A stretch of DNA of 64,000 nucleotides from Phenylobacterium sp. NIBR 498073 (GCF_027286305.1 NZ_CP114599.1:2666001-2730000); one strand, 5' to 3'; positions 25,907 to 35,515 are shown, counted from the first letter of the stretch. Made by a program: numbers and translations. The notes: generated by a model not told the origin, from the sequence alone.

Positions 25907-25934
25907 AAATCCCTCCCGTTTCCGGGAGGGATTT
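25907..25934 (-). terminator. Terminator of tig
   Basis: The stem AAATCCCTCCCG/CGGGAGGGATTT with a 4-nt loop is followed on the minus strand by TTCTTTAGG. It lies 30 bp after the tig stop. A near-identical palindrome occurs at 29543-29572. Confidence 0.75.
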
Positions 25935-25963
25935 CTGCGTCCGCCGTCAGGGGCGATCAGCGC

Positions 25964-27328
25964 TTAGGCGCTGTAGCCTTCCGGCATGTCGTCTTCCTTC
26001 AGAAGGTCGTCCTTGGAGACCTTCTCGTCGGTCACGGTCGCCTTCTCGACGATCAGGTCGACGACCTTGTCCTCGAAGATCGGGGCGCGCAGTTGGGCCT
26101 GCATGCCGGCGTTCTGGCGGAACATGTCGAAGATCTGCTGGGCCTGCTGGCCATAGCGCATGGCTTCCTGGCGCATGGCGTCCAGCAGCTCCTGGTCGGT
26201 GACCTGGACGTTGTTGATGCGGCCGATTTCGGCCAGCACCAGGCCCAGGCGCACGCGGCGCTCGGCGATCTTGCGGTACTCGGTCTGCAGCTGGTCGTCC
26301 GACTTTTCGGCGTCTTCCGGCGGCAGGCCGCCACGTTCCTTGTCGGCCTGGACCTGTTGCCAGATGGCGTTGAACTCGGCTTCGACCATCTTCGGCGGCA
26401 GCGGGAAGTCGTGCTTCTCATCGAGCACGTCCAGCAGGGCGCGCTTCAGCTTGAAGCGCGAGGCGCCGGCGTACTGCGACTCCAGGTTCGACTTCAGCAG
26501 TTCCTTGAGCTTCTCCAGGCTCTCGACGCCCAGACGCTCGGCCAGGGCGTCGTCCGCCTTGGCGTCGACCGGGGCGCGGACTTCCTTCACCGTGGTGGTG
26601 AACTCGGCGTCCTTGCCGGCCAGGTTGGCGGCTTGGTAGTCGGCCGGGAACGCCACCTTCACGATGACTTCATCGCCCGGCTTGGCGCCGACCAGCTGGT
26701 CTTCGAAGCCGGGGATGAATTGACCCGAGCCCAGCACCAGCTCCGAATCCTCGGCGGTGCCGCCCTGGAAGGCTTCACCATCGATGCGGCCGACGAAATC
26801 GATCAGCAGTTGGTCACCGTCCTTGGCCTTCAGCGACTTGCCGGTGCGCGGCTCATAGGTGCGGCTTTGCTTGGCCAGCTCGTCCAGCGCCTCGTCGACC
26901 TCGGCCTCGGTGGGCTCGTAGACCGGACGGGTCAGGGCGATCTTGGAAAGATCGGTCGGCTCGAAGTCCGGCATGATCTCCAGCGAGATTTCGTAGGAGA
27001 GGTCGGCCTTGCCGTCGATCACCTGGGCGATGTCGCCTTCCGGCTTCAGGTCGGGCTCGCTGGCCGGACGCAGCTTGTTCTCTTCCAGCACCTTCTGCGT
27101 GGTTTCCGAGATCGTCTGCTCGACCACTTCGGCCATCAGGGCCTTGCCGTGCACGCGGCGGACGTGGGCGGCAGGCACCTTGCCGGGGCGGAAGCCCTTG
27201 ATGTTGAGCTGGGGCGTGATCTCGACGATCCGCGCCTCGAGCCGCTCGTTCAGGTCCGCGACCGGGACGGTCACGCCATAGACGCGGCTCAGGCCTTCGC
27301 CAGACTTTTCAACGATCTGCATCGACAT
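25964..27328 (-). CDS. tig: Trigger factor (ribosome-associated chaperone)
   Basis: A 454-residue chaperone and peptidyl-prolyl isomerase that binds nascent chains at the ribosome exit tunnel. The ribosome-binding signature is [20 protein letters not shown] (residues 42-61). The FKBP-type PPIase domain spans about 165-245 ([20 protein letters not shown] and [20 protein letters not shown]). The long helical C-terminal domain follows. The end has an acidic tail ([15 protein letters not shown]). The first ATG is at 27328 and a second lies two codons later; the ribosome site is weak, so either may be used. The tig-clpP-clpX-lon order is the classical one. Confidence 0.98.
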   Translation of the reverse strand: MSMQIVEKSGEGLSRVYGVTVPVADLNERLEARIVEITPQLNIKGFRPGKVPAAHVRRVHGKALMAEVVEQTISETTQKVLEENKLRPASEPDLKPEGDIAQVIDGKADLSYEISLEIMPDFEPTDLSKIALTRPVYEPTEAEVDEALDELAKQSRTYEPRTGKSLKAKDGDQLLIDFVGRIDGEAFQGGTAEDSELVLGSGQFIPGFEDQLVGAKPGDEVIVKVAFPADYQAANLAGKDAEFTTTVKEVRAPVDAKADDALAERLGVESLEKLKELLKSNLESQYAGASRFKLKRALLDVLDEKHDFPLPPKMVEAEFNAIWQQVQADKERGGLPPEDAEKSDDQLQTEYRKIAERRVRLGLVLAEIGRINNVQVTDQELLDAMRQEAMRYGQQAQQIFDMFRQNAGMQAQLRAPIFEDKVVDLIVEKATVTDEKVSKDDLLKEDDMPEGYSA

Positions 27329-27487
27329 TCTCGAATTCCGGAGTGCGGCGCGGGCTCGCGCCGGCAGGTCCGCCCTAGGGGTGAAAAGGTGGTCGCCGCC
27401 GAACGAGCGGCGGCGAGCGGGCGCTCTTATGTCATTTCGCAGCCCCTAGTCCAAGCGCAAAGACGGTCCCGCCTGCCGCGGCAAGGC

Positions 27488-28063
27488 CTAGCCGGCCCTG
27501 GCGGTCTGGGTCGCATCCTCGCCGCCGCGGCCCCGCAACGCGCCCGGCGACACGCCCAGATGCCGCTTGAAGGCGCGACTGAAGGCCGGTCCCGACTCAT
27601 AGCCCAGCCGTCCGCCGACCTCGGCGATGCTCGGCACGAGCCGCATCGTCGTCGTCGCCGCCATCGACCAGAAGCCGCCCAGGCTGACGCCGAGCACGAC
27701 CCGCGCGGCGAGCAGCATCGGCAAGTTGACCGCCGCGGCTGTCATCAGGTTGGACACTCCAAGCAGCAGGAGCAGGCCCAGCAGGACCAATCGCCGGTCC
27801 CAGCGGCTGGTGACGACCGGCACGAGCAAGGCGGCGAACGCGCCGACGACGGCGGTGGCGGTGACGGCCTGCCCCGCTGCGCCCAGGCTGACGCCGAGAT
27901 CGCTCGCCAGCGGCGTCAGCACGCTAGGCGGCAGGAACTCGGCCGTCACCAGCCCGAATACGCTGAGCGATAGCGCGGCGACCCCGCTCCAGGCGGGCCG
28001 CTCGGGCGGGGCGATATCGTGGACGGCCGCGGCGGCCCCGTCGGCGGGATGGGCGTCAAGCAT
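27488..28063 (-). pseudogene. Chimeric remnant: MFS transporter N-terminus fused in frame to AraC-type regulator C-terminus
   Basis: The 191-codon frame is open, but it joins parts of two unrelated families. Residues 1-144 are the first four or so helices of a DHA1-type MFS transporter (LSVFGLVTAEFLPPSVLTPL, VTSRWDRRLVLLGLLL, VLGVSLGGFWSMAATTTMRL). From about residue 145 the sequence becomes the second helix-turn-helix of an AraC regulator (IAEVGGRLGYESGPAFSRAF, then KRHLGVSPGALR). The likely history is a deletion between adjacent same-strand MFS and AraC genes, with the junction near 27631, removing some eight helices and most of the regulator. A product is possible, but neither transport nor regulation should work. 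A sequencing or assembly artefact is the alternative. Confidence 0.75.
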
Positions 28064-28168
28064 GAGGTACTCCGGATCAGCGCCCCGAGGTAGGCGGCGA
28101 CGGCCGGCGTCTCAATGTCAGCCTATCCGGAAGAACTGGCCGATCGTCCGGGCGCGCCCCGGACGCCG

Positions 28169-28188
28169 GGCTCCTGAGACCAGGAGCC
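28169..28188 (-). terminator. Hairpin downstream of tRNA-Leu
   Basis: A perfect 8-bp stem GGCTCCTG/CAGGAGCC with a 4-nt loop starts 2 bases past the tRNA 3' end. A second GC-rich palindrome (GTCCGGG...CCCGGAC) follows at about 28146-28164. The T-run is poor. Confidence 0.5.
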
Positions 28189-28190
28189 AA

Positions 28191-28275
28191 TGGTGCGGGC
28201 GAGAGGACTCGAACCTCCACGCCTTGCGGCGCTGGAACCTAAATCCAGTGCGTCTACCAGTTCCGCCACACCCGC
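28191..28275 (-). tRNA. tRNA-Leu (anticodon TAG)
   Basis: An 85-nt class II tRNA with an encoded CCA and a long variable arm (CGCCGCAAGGCGT). The acceptor stem GCGGGTG pairs with CGCCCGC. The anticodon stem CTGGA/TCCAG frames TTTAGGT with anticodon TAG. The D-loop carries GGCGGAACTGGTAGACGC, typical of tRNA-Leu. Confidence 0.97.
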
Positions 28276-28479
28276 AACGTCCGCTGCATAGGGCGTTGCC
28301 CCCTGCGAAGGCAAGTCCCGCTCGCAGCGCCCCGACGAAACGGCAGCCGCGCGCATTGGACGCACGCGCTGCGCCGACCTGTTGTAGCGGGCGCGAGCCG
28401 ACGAGGCTATCGAGGTTCGGGGGCGCGATACGTGGCCGCCGGCGCATCGTCGGCGGAGGTCCAGGCGGAGTCTCCTCCC

Positions 28480-28659
28480 ATGTCCGGTCTTGAGCGTCTT
28501 CAGGCGCGCGCGAATGCGCGCCGCGGCCAGGTTGGGCGCCGCACCCTGACGATCATCGCCTTATGCGGCTTCTTGGCCCTGGGCATGGCGCTGGAATTGA
28601 CGAACCGCGGCCAGGCCCCCGCGATCGATGGTCAGCCCGAGGCCGTCTCGCCGCGGTGA
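28480..28659 (+). CDS. Small single-pass membrane protein, unknown function
   Basis: A 59-residue protein, MSGLERLQARANARRGQVGR, then one hydrophobic helix (TLTIIALCGFLALGMALEL, about residues 22-40) and a polar tail. The positive N-terminus suggests an inside-out topology with the C-terminus in the periplasm. The ATG at 28480 has a GGAG element about 10 bases upstream; a GTG 16 codons earlier is possible but less likely. It is followed 53 bp later by another tiny membrane protein on the same strand. Confidence 0.55.
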   Translation: MSGLERLQARANARRGQVGRRTLTIIALCGFLALGMALELTNRGQAPAIDGQPEAVSPR

Positions 28660-28712
28660 CTCGGAACGCCGGCCGCTGCGATTGCGTTCAATCGGCGAAC
28701 CGGAGCCAGATC

Positions 28713-28865
28713 ATGGAAACCATCAAAGAGCGCCGCAGAACCTACGAGACGACCGGCCGGAGCACCGAGCACGCCGTGCTGCTTGTACTCCTGCTGGCCG
28801 TTTCGGGTCTGTTCGCCGGGTTCTCGATTGCGACCTTCATCGGCGTATTGTCTGGCGCGGGCTGA
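28713..28865 (+). CDS. Small membrane protein, unknown function
   Basis: A 50-residue protein with a charged N-terminus (METIKERRRTYETTGRSTEH) and one hydrophobic segment (AVLLVLLLAVSGLFAGFSIA, then TFIGVLSGAG). GGAG lies about 9 bases before the ATG. The gene is too short for similarity-free assignment, but the reading frame, ribosome site and membrane helix together support it. It ends 7 bp before the convergent LysE gene. Confidence 0.5.
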   Translation: METIKERRRTYETTGRSTEHAVLLVLLLAVSGLFAGFSIATFIGVLSGAG

Positions 28866-28872
28866 CGGCGCG

Positions 28873-29493
28873 CTAGCGCGCGCCCCACAGCTCCAGCGCC
28901 ACCGGCAGCAACGATAGGGCCAGCAACAGCGCCATCCCAACGTTGAAGGCCCGCAGGACGGCCGGTCGGTCGAGAAAGCGCCGCAGACCGACGCCGAAAC
29001 CGGTCCAACTGGCGACGCACGGCAGGTTGATCGCCGTGAAGATCACCGACACCACCAGGATGTTCGCCACGTAGCCGTCACGCGGCGCATAGGCGGTCAC
29101 CGCGCCCAGCGCCATCGCCCAGGCCTTCGGATTGACCCACTGAAAGGCGGCGGCCTGCAAGAAGGTCTGCGGCCGGGCGCCCGTCTCCCCCATGCCAAGC
29201 CCCGATGAGGTCGCGATCTTCCAGGCGAGCCAGAGCAGGTAGAGCCCGCCCGCGACGGCCAACACGTCATGCAATTCCGGATAGGCGGCGAACAGCCCGC
29301 CCAGTCCCAGCCCCACGGCGACCACCAGCAACAGGAATCCCCCGGAGACGCCGATCATGTGCGGGATCGAGGCGCGGAAGCCGAAATTGGCCCCTGAGGC
29401 CATCAGCATGGTGTTGTTCGGCCCCGGGGTGATCGAGGAGACGAAGGCGAACAGCGCCAGCGCCGCCAGAAGTTCGGGGGTAAGCGAGGACAT
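28873..29493 (-). CDS. LysE family amino-acid/metabolite exporter
   Basis: A 206-residue inner-membrane exporter of the LysE/RhtB family. The family signature is in helix 1: ALFAFVSSITPGPNNTMLMA, then SGANFGFRASIPHMIGVSGG. About six hydrophobic segments follow, including FQWVNPKAWAMALGAVTAYA, another conserved stretch. Members export basic amino acids, homoserine, threonine or cysteine derivatives; the substrate is not readable here. The ATG at 29493 (MSSLTPELLAAL) matches the family start, with GGAG about 10 bases upstream. No LysG-type regulator is adjacent. Confidence 0.9.
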   Translation of the reverse strand: MSSLTPELLAALALFAFVSSITPGPNNTMLMASGANFGFRASIPHMIGVSGGFLLLVVAVGLGLGGLFAAYPELHDVLAVAGGLYLLWLAWKIATSSGLGMGETGARPQTFLQAAAFQWVNPKAWAMALGAVTAYAPRDGYVANILVVSVIFTAINLPCVASWTGFGVGLRRFLDRPAVLRAFNVGMALLLALSLLPVALELWGAR

Positions 29494-29542
29494 GGGAGGC
29501 TCCATCGGATGGCGATCCGGCGACGGACATGGGCCCCAAAGC

Positions 29543-29572
29543 AAAACCCCTCCCGTCGCCGGGAGGGGCTTT
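29543..29572 (-). repeat. Palindromic terminator-like repeat, second copy of the element after tig
   Basis: The stem CCCCTCCCG/CGGGAGGGG with loop TCGC is flanked by AAAA and CTTTCTGC. It differs from the palindrome at 25907-25934 at only a few positions, and the shared flank TTTCTGC extends the similarity beyond the stem. On the minus strand it is followed by TTTTGCTTT, so it could end transcripts coming from the NAD(P)HX repair gene. Confidence 0.55.
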
Positions 29573-29744
29573 CTGCTGTGCGTCAGGTCCGAACTCGAAC
29601 CCTAGACGCCCCTGCCCTCCCAAACACGCATGATCATCCGCCCGGCGATTACCGGACGGCCGATAGCCACGATGGCGGCTGCGCGTTGGAGGTTCGAGGT
29701 CATCACGAGGGGCGTTACCACGCCCCGCGCGGCCTGGCCACCGT

Positions 29745-31196
29745 CTAGCCCAGGCGTCCTTCGTAGAGCCGGCGCAGGACGCTCGGTGCCAGACCCGGCA
29801 GGTCCTCGGCGATCAGCCCGGGCCCATGCAGCTCGGCCGCCTCGGCGTGGATCCAGGCGCCCGCGCACGCCGCCTCGAAGCTCTCCATGCCCTGAGCGAT
29901 CAGCGAGCCGATGAAGCCTGCGAGCACGTCGCCCGAGCCTGCGGTCGCCAGCCACGGCGAGCCGTTGGCGTTGACGCAGGCGCGTCCGTCCGGGGCGGCG
30001 ATGACGGTGTCGGCGCCCTTCAGCAGCACGATGGCGTCGGCCTGCTGCGCCGCGCGGCGCGCCGCGGCGATGCGGTCCGGCGCCTCCTTCAACAAGCCGG
30101 GGAAAAGCCGCTCGAACTCGCCCGGATGGGGGGTGAGCACGTCGTCCACGTCGAGCACCGAGAACAGCTCCTCGGGATCGTCGCGGAAGGCGGTGATGGC
30201 GTCGGCGTCGATGACGAGCGCCGCGCCGGTCCGCGCCAAGGCCAGGACGTTGACCAAGGTATTCTCGGTGACGCCCGCTGCCGGGCCGATAATGGCGGCG
30301 TCGACGTCCGCGGCAGCCTGCTCGAGCTCGGCTTCGGTGTCGAAGCCCTTGAGCATCACCGCCTCCAGGTGGGCGGCGTTCACCGACAGCGCCTCGCTCG
30401 GCGACAACAGGGTGACGACGCCCGCCCCCATCCGCAGCCCCGCCCGCGCCGACAAGCGCGCCGCTCCGGTGCTCCAGGCCTCGCCCGACACCACCACCAG
30501 GCGGCCGCGCGCGTGCTTGTGGGAATTGGGCTTGGGCCAGGGAAAGCGGGCCAGCCAGGCTTCCGGGCCGTTCTCGATCAGGTCGCTGGCCGTCTCGGCC
30601 AGGCCGATGTCGGCCACCACCACCTCGCCACAGAGCTCATGCCCCGGCTGCAGCACGTGGGCGGGCTTCTTGGCGTGGAAGGTCACCGTCAGGCCGGCGA
30701 CCACCACCGGGCCGCGCGGATCGCCCGTATCGCCCGGCAGGCCGGACGGGACGTCCACCGCCACCACGTTCTCAGGATGTGCGGCCAGTCGCCCGGCCAT
30801 GACCGCCGCCTCGCCGTTGAGCGGCCGCGCCAGCCCCGCCCCGAACATGGCGTCGATGTAGAGACGCGCCTCCAGCGGCGCGTCCCAGGCGCTCAGGCCG
30901 CCGTCCCAGAGGGCGGCCGCCGCCTTGGCGTCGGCGCTCTGCGGCTCAGCCAGCGCCCGCACCTCGACCGGCCAGCCGCGGGCCTTGAGCAGCCTCGCGG
31001 CCACATAGCCGTCGCCGCCATTGTTGCCCGGCCCGCAAAGCACGCAGACCGAACGCTGCGAGAAGCGCTCGGCGATGGCGTCGGCGACGGCCGCGCCGGC
31101 GCGCTCCATCAATTCGGATCCGGGCGTGCCCGCCGCGATGGCCGTACGGTCGGCCGCGGCGATTTCCGCGACCGTGAGAATCTTGCGCGCAGCCAC
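29745..31196 (-). CDS. nnr: Bifunctional NAD(P)H-hydrate epimerase / ADP-dependent NAD(P)H-hydrate dehydratase
   Basis: A 483-residue metabolite-repair enzyme that restores damaged NAD(P)HX. The N-terminal YjeF_N epimerase domain (residues 1-210) has VCVLCGPGNNGGDGYVAARL, IDAMFGAGLARPL and VAVDVPSGLPGDTGDP. The C-terminal ribokinase-like dehydratase domain (about 225-483) has GRLVVVSGEAWSTGAARLSA, VLTPHPGEFERLF, LLKGADTVIAAPDG and the catalytic NGSPWLATAGSGDVLAGFIG. The start is GTG, placed by a GAGGAG ribosome site 8 bases upstream. The gene follows the histidine phosphatase on the same strand by 19 bp, so they may share a transcript. Confidence 0.95.
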   Translation of the reverse strand: MAARKILTVAEIAAADRTAIAAGTPGSELMERAGAAVADAIAERFSQRSVCVLCGPGNNGGDGYVAARLLKARGWPVEVRALAEPQSADAKAAAALWDGGLSAWDAPLEARLYIDAMFGAGLARPLNGEAAVMAGRLAAHPENVVAVDVPSGLPGDTGDPRGPVVVAGLTVTFHAKKPAHVLQPGHELCGEVVVADIGLAETASDLIENGPEAWLARFPWPKPNSHKHARGRLVVVSGEAWSTGAARLSARAGLRMGAGVVTLLSPSEALSVNAAHLEAVMLKGFDTEAELEQAAADVDAAIIGPAAGVTENTLVNVLALARTGAALVIDADAITAFRDDPEELFSVLDVDDVLTPHPGEFERLFPGLLKEAPDRIAAARRAAQQADAIVLLKGADTVIAAPDGRACVNANGSPWLATAGSGDVLAGFIGSLIAQGMESFEAACAGAWIHAEAAELHGPGLIAEDLPGLAPSVLRRLYEGRLG

Positions 31197-31215
31197 GGCC
31201 GCTCCTCGTCTGCCC

Positions 31216-31785
31216 CTACAGGACCTGCGTAGAGGCTTCGCGCCCCCGCTCCACCAAGGTCAAGCACTCGCCGTCGGTTTCAAGGGTCGAGATTGAGGCG
31301 TGATCCGGGCGGAAGACGAGAACGCGTTCGTCGCCATCCAGATGCGAGATCGCCGCATTGATCGCCACATAGTGCGAGAACACCGCCGCCCCGCCCTTGA
31401 CCTGCAAGGCTTTCACGACGTCGCCGCGCCAGGCCTCGTAGTCGAGGTCGCCCTCGACGTCCTTCCAGCGCCCCTGGAAAACGTCGCGCAGCCAAGCCGG
31501 CCGCTCCTCGGCGCCGAGCGCCTTCGGGGTCGGGATCTCGCCGACCAACGGATCGATCTCGACCTCCACGCCCAGCGCCGCAGCGGTCGGCGCCGCCGTC
31601 TCGCGGCAACGGCGCAGCGGCGAACTGAACACGCGCCGGGGACGATCAGCCTCCGGCAAGCTCATCAGATAGTCGCGGGCGGCCTCGGCCTGCGCCTGAC
31701 CCGCCGCGTCCAGACCGGGGTCCTCATCGGCCTCGCCCCAGACGGCGGCCGGTTTGCCGTGGCGGATCAGGTACAGTCGGGACAT
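31216..31785 (-). CDS. Histidine phosphatase (phosphoglycerate mutase-like) family protein
   Basis: A 189-residue phosphatase of the branch-1 histidine superfamily. The catalytic motif RLYLIRHGKPAAVWG is at residues 3-17, with the phosphorylated His in RHG. The conserved Arg is in VFSSPLRRCRETAAP, and the second catalytic His is in AAVFSHYVAINAAI. The substrate range of such proteins is broad (phosphosugars, phospho-nucleotides, cofactors). The ATG at 31785 begins 4 bp after the stop of the thiolase-like gene, and the family motif starts right after it; an upstream extension is only a shadow of that gene. Confidence 0.88.
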   Translation of the reverse strand: MSRLYLIRHGKPAAVWGEADEDPGLDAAGQAQAEAARDYLMSLPEADRPRRVFSSPLRRCRETAAPTAAALGVEVEIDPLVGEIPTPKALGAEERPAWLRDVFQGRWKDVEGDLDYEAWRGDVVKALQVKGGAAVFSHYVAINAAISHLDGDERVLVFRPDHASISTLETDGECLTLVERGREASTQVL

Positions 31786-31789
31786 CAGA

Positions 31790-33328
31790 TCAATCCGGTA
31801 CGAAGATGTTGCGGCTTCCGTCCTCGGAACGGCTGACGGTTCCGGTGCGGCCGACCGCTTCCTTAGCCTCAAGTCCGGCCAGCGTCGCCTCGTCCGTGGG
31901 CGTGTTGGCTACGAAGCGGCGGCCCTCGGCGTCGCGACCGACGACAATCCCCATCATGTAGCCCTCGCGCCCGTGCACCACCGTATAGGTCTCGATTGTG
32001 GCTGCGCCATTTGGCTCTTCAGTGACAGTCGGGTGCGGCAGGGCGTCGATCTGAGCCTGGATGATCTTCGGATCTTGCCGCTCGAACGGGCCCTTGGGCG
32101 GGGTGGTCGAATAGACGCCCGTCGACTGCTTGGTCAGGAACCAGCCGTTGGCGGTCACTAGGCCGTAGGATCCGGGGTCGTCACGCAGCCGTTGCATCAT
32201 CACTGCGATCGAGTGCATGGCGTAGTTGTTGCCGGGTCCGCCCATATACGGGAGCCCGCCGGTGACCGTCAGGCCGCGAGGATCGTCCAGCGCCAGGCCC
32301 AGTTCCTCGGCGCCGACCTCCACCGCCACCGGGAAGCAGGAATAGAGGTCGATGTGGCCGATGTCGGCCAGGCCCACGCCGGCCATCTCCAGCGCCCGCT
32401 TGCCGGTCAGCCGCATGGCCGGGCTCGAATGGAAGTTCTGGCGGTCGAGCGGATACCAGAGGTCCGAGGCGTCGGCGCAGCCGAGCAGATAGACGAGTTT
32501 GTCCTCGGCCACGCCGAGCTCACGGGCGGTCTTCAGGCTGGCGACCAGCACCCCGGCCGACTGGTCGACCTCCATGATGGCGTTCAGGTACTTGGTGTAG
32601 GGGAAGCCGACCATGCGGTTGCGGTCGGTCACCTCGACCAGCTCCTGGGCCGAACGTTCGACCGGGAACCAGGCTTCCGGGTTCTGCGCCGCGACCTTGG
32701 TGAACGGTGCGAACAGCTCGCCCAGCCGCTTCTGGTGGTCGTGGATCGAGCGTCCGTCTCGCGCCCGCAGCGCGTTCTCGAACAGCGGGTAGCAGTTGAT
32801 GGGCCGGCCCAAGCCGTGCTTGGCCTCATACGCCGTGACGCCCGGCCGCGGATCGCCGATCCGTTCCGGCGCCGGCAGCTCCTCGGCGTCGTCCCAGTCG
32901 GCGAAGCCCAGGCCCTTGGTCAACCGCTTGGTGGCCGAGCCGAGAAACTCGCACCCGACCACCAGGGCCAGGTCGGTCTCGCCCTTGGCGATGCGCTCGC
33001 TGACGATGTTGATCAGCTGTTGGGGGCTGTTGCCGCCCATGTGGGAATAGACGGCGTGCCGCGGCTGCGCGCCGATGCGCTTGGCCAAGGTCGCCGGCGG
33101 ATTGGTCGAGTGCGGCACCAGCCGCCCGCCCCCAGGCGCGTCGATCGTGAAGCCGACCACCGCCAAGGTATCGATCTTCGAGAGCTTTTCCGGATCGAGG
33201 CCGGCGTCCTGCGCGGCCCGTTCCGCCGCAATCTTCAGCAATGCCGTCGGGGAAGGCGAAGACGCCGGATCGCCCCGATAGGTGAATTGGCCCGCTCCGA
33301 TGAGAACTGGGGTCCGCTCGTCCATCAT
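31790..33328 (-). CDS. Thiolase-like acetyl-CoA acetyltransferase family protein
   Basis: A 512-residue protein of the thiolase fold with an extra C-terminal domain. The family look is seen in DLALVVGCEFLGSATKRLTK, IDLYSCFPVAVEVGAEELGL, TVTGGLPYMGGPGNNYAMHS and LVTANGWFLTKQSTGVYST. Where classical thiolases have the nucleophilic Cys, this protein reads HMGGNSPQQLIN (about residues 96-107), so the usual catalytic cysteine is absent. The last 80 or so residues (IETYTVVHGREGYMMGIVVG) resemble the additional domain of thiolase-like protein type 1 from mycobacteria. It probably binds acyl-CoA, but thiolysis is doubtful. Two tandem ATGs start the gene after AGGGGAGGG; the choice is open. It is coupled to the phosphatase downstream. 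Confidence 0.82.
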   Translation of the reverse strand: MMDERTPVLIGAGQFTYRGDPASSPSPTALLKIAAERAAQDAGLDPEKLSKIDTLAVVGFTIDAPGGGRLVPHSTNPPATLAKRIGAQPRHAVYSHMGGNSPQQLINIVSERIAKGETDLALVVGCEFLGSATKRLTKGLGFADWDDAEELPAPERIGDPRPGVTAYEAKHGLGRPINCYPLFENALRARDGRSIHDHQKRLGELFAPFTKVAAQNPEAWFPVERSAQELVEVTDRNRMVGFPYTKYLNAIMEVDQSAGVLVASLKTARELGVAEDKLVYLLGCADASDLWYPLDRQNFHSSPAMRLTGKRALEMAGVGLADIGHIDLYSCFPVAVEVGAEELGLALDDPRGLTVTGGLPYMGGPGNNYAMHSIAVMMQRLRDDPGSYGLVTANGWFLTKQSTGVYSTTPPKGPFERQDPKIIQAQIDALPHPTVTEEPNGAATIETYTVVHGREGYMMGIVVGRDAEGRRFVANTPTDEATLAGLEAKEAVGRTGTVSRSEDGSRNIFVPD

Positions 33329-33409
33329 TTCCCTCCCCTCGGCGATTGATCGGCCGCCACGGGGGCCGCCGAACAGACGCGAACAGTATGTTTCCGGCGA
33401 TGATCGTGA

Positions 33410-33907
<498 letters not shown>

Positions 33908-33946
33908 CGACTTTTAGCTATCGGACTTCTTCAAGGGGATAAGACC

Positions 33947-35359
33947 ATGGCCGTCACCGCCAAGGACATTCTGGATCAGATCAAGGAAAAGGACGTCAAA
34001 TACGTCGACGTCCGCTTCACCGACATTCGCGGCAAGATGCAGCACGTGACCTTCGACATCGACCTGGTGGACGAAGAGTTCCTGACCGACGGCACCATGT
34101 TCGACGGCTCGTCGATCGCCGGCTGGAAGGCCATCAACGAGTCGGACATGAAGCTGCGTCCGGACCTCGAAACCGCGATCATCGACCCGTTCTATCAGCA
34201 GACCACCCTGGCGCTGATGTGCGACATCGTGAACCCGGACACCGGCACCCCCTACAACCGCGACCCGCGCTCGATCGCCAAGGCCGCGCTGAACTACGTG
34301 AAGTCCTCGGGCATCGGCGACACCGTGTTCTTCGGCCCGGAAGCCGAGTTCTTCATCTTCGACGACGTGCGCTGGAACACCCAGCCGCACAACACCGGCT
34401 ATTCGTACGACTCGAGCGAACTACCGGCCAACACCGGCCGTGAGTATCCGGAAGGCAACATGGGCCATCGCCCGGGCCCGAAGGGCGGCTATTTCCCGGT
34501 CAACCCGGTCGACAGCTGCCAGGACCTGCGCGGCGAAATGCTGGCGGTGATGGGCGAGCTCGGCATGAAGCCGGAAAAGCACCACCACGAAGTGGCGCCG
34601 GCCCAGCACGAACTCGGCCTGAAGTTCGACACCATGATCGTCATGGCCGACCGGATGCAGCTCTATAAGTACGTCATCCACAACGTGGCCGCGGCCTACG
34701 GCAAGTCGGCGACCTTCATGGCCAAGCCGATGTTCGCCGACAACGGCTCGGGCATGCACGTCCACCAGTCGATCTGGGCCGACGGCAAGCCGCTGTTCGC
34801 GGGCGACAAGTACGCCGGCCTGTCGCAGATGTGCCTGTGGTACATCGGCGGCATCATCAAGCACGCCAAGGCGATCAACGCCTTCTCGAACTCGACCACC
34901 AACTCCTACAAGCGTCTGGTCCCCGGCTACGAAGCCCCGGTGAAGCTGGCCTACTCGGCCCGCAACCGCTCGGCCTCGATCCGCATCCCGCACGTCGACT
35001 CGCCGAAGGCCAAGCGCATCGAAGCCCGCTTCCCGGACCCGATGGGCAACCCCTACCTGACCTTCGTCGCCCTGCTGATGGCCGGCCTGGACGGCATCAT
35101 CAACCAGATCGACCCGGGCGCGGCCCAGGACAAGAACCTCTACGACCTGCCGCCGCGCGAGCAGAAGAAGGTTCCGGAAGTCTGCGGCTCGCTGCGTGAA
35201 GCCCTGGAAAACCTGGACAAGGACCGCGCCTTCCTGAAGGCCGGCGGCGTCATGGACGACGACTTCATCGACTCCTACATCGAACTGAAGATGCAGGAAG
35301 TGATGCGCCTCCAGCTGCACCCGCACCCGGTCGAATTCGACATGTACTACTCGTGCTGA
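33947..35359 (+). CDS. glnA: Glutamine synthetase, type I
   Basis: A 470-residue dodecameric enzyme that makes glutamine from glutamate, ammonia and ATP. The N-terminal beta-grasp has [20 protein letters not shown] and [20 protein letters not shown]. The catalytic region has [14 protein letters not shown], the ammonia/glutamate loop [20 protein letters not shown] and the ATP motif [18 protein letters not shown]. The adenylylation loop [16 protein letters not shown] near residue 398 keeps the regulated Tyr, so it should be controlled by GlnE. It forms an operon with glnB (39-bp gap) and has a strong terminator 27 bp downstream. Confidence 0.99.
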   Translation: MAVTAKDILDQIKEKDVKYVDVRFTDIRGKMQHVTFDIDLVDEEFLTDGTMFDGSSIAGWKAINESDMKLRPDLETAIIDPFYQQTTLALMCDIVNPDTGTPYNRDPRSIAKAALNYVKSSGIGDTVFFGPEAEFFIFDDVRWNTQPHNTGYSYDSSELPANTGREYPEGNMGHRPGPKGGYFPVNPVDSCQDLRGEMLAVMGELGMKPEKHHHEVAPAQHELGLKFDTMIVMADRMQLYKYVIHNVAAAYGKSATFMAKPMFADNGSGMHVHQSIWADGKPLFAGDKYAGLSQMCLWYIGGIIKHAKAINAFSNSTTNSYKRLVPGYEAPVKLAYSARNRSASIRIPHVDSPKAKRIEARFPDPMGNPYLTFVALLMAGLDGIINQIDPGAAQDKNLYDLPPREQKKVPEVCGSLREALENLDKDRAFLKAGGVMDDDFIDSYIELKMQEVMRLQLHPHPVEFDMYYSC

Positions 35360-35385
35360 TCGAAGCCGCCTGAGGCGACTTTGTA

Positions 35386-35415
35386 GGGGCCGCGGAGCAA
35401 TCCGCGGCCCCTTTT
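35386..35415 (+). terminator. Rho-independent terminator of glnBA
   Basis: A perfect 11-bp stem GGGGCCGCGGA/TCCGCGGCCCC with a GCAA tetraloop, followed by TTTTCG. Confidence 0.9.
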
Positions 35416-35515
35416 CGTTGCGCCACCAAGCTTCACGTTGACGAACTACGTTCGGTTGCGTCGTCATCCCCGCTTACCCTGCGAGTCGAAGCAGGGATCA
35501 GTTCGGGGAAACGCC

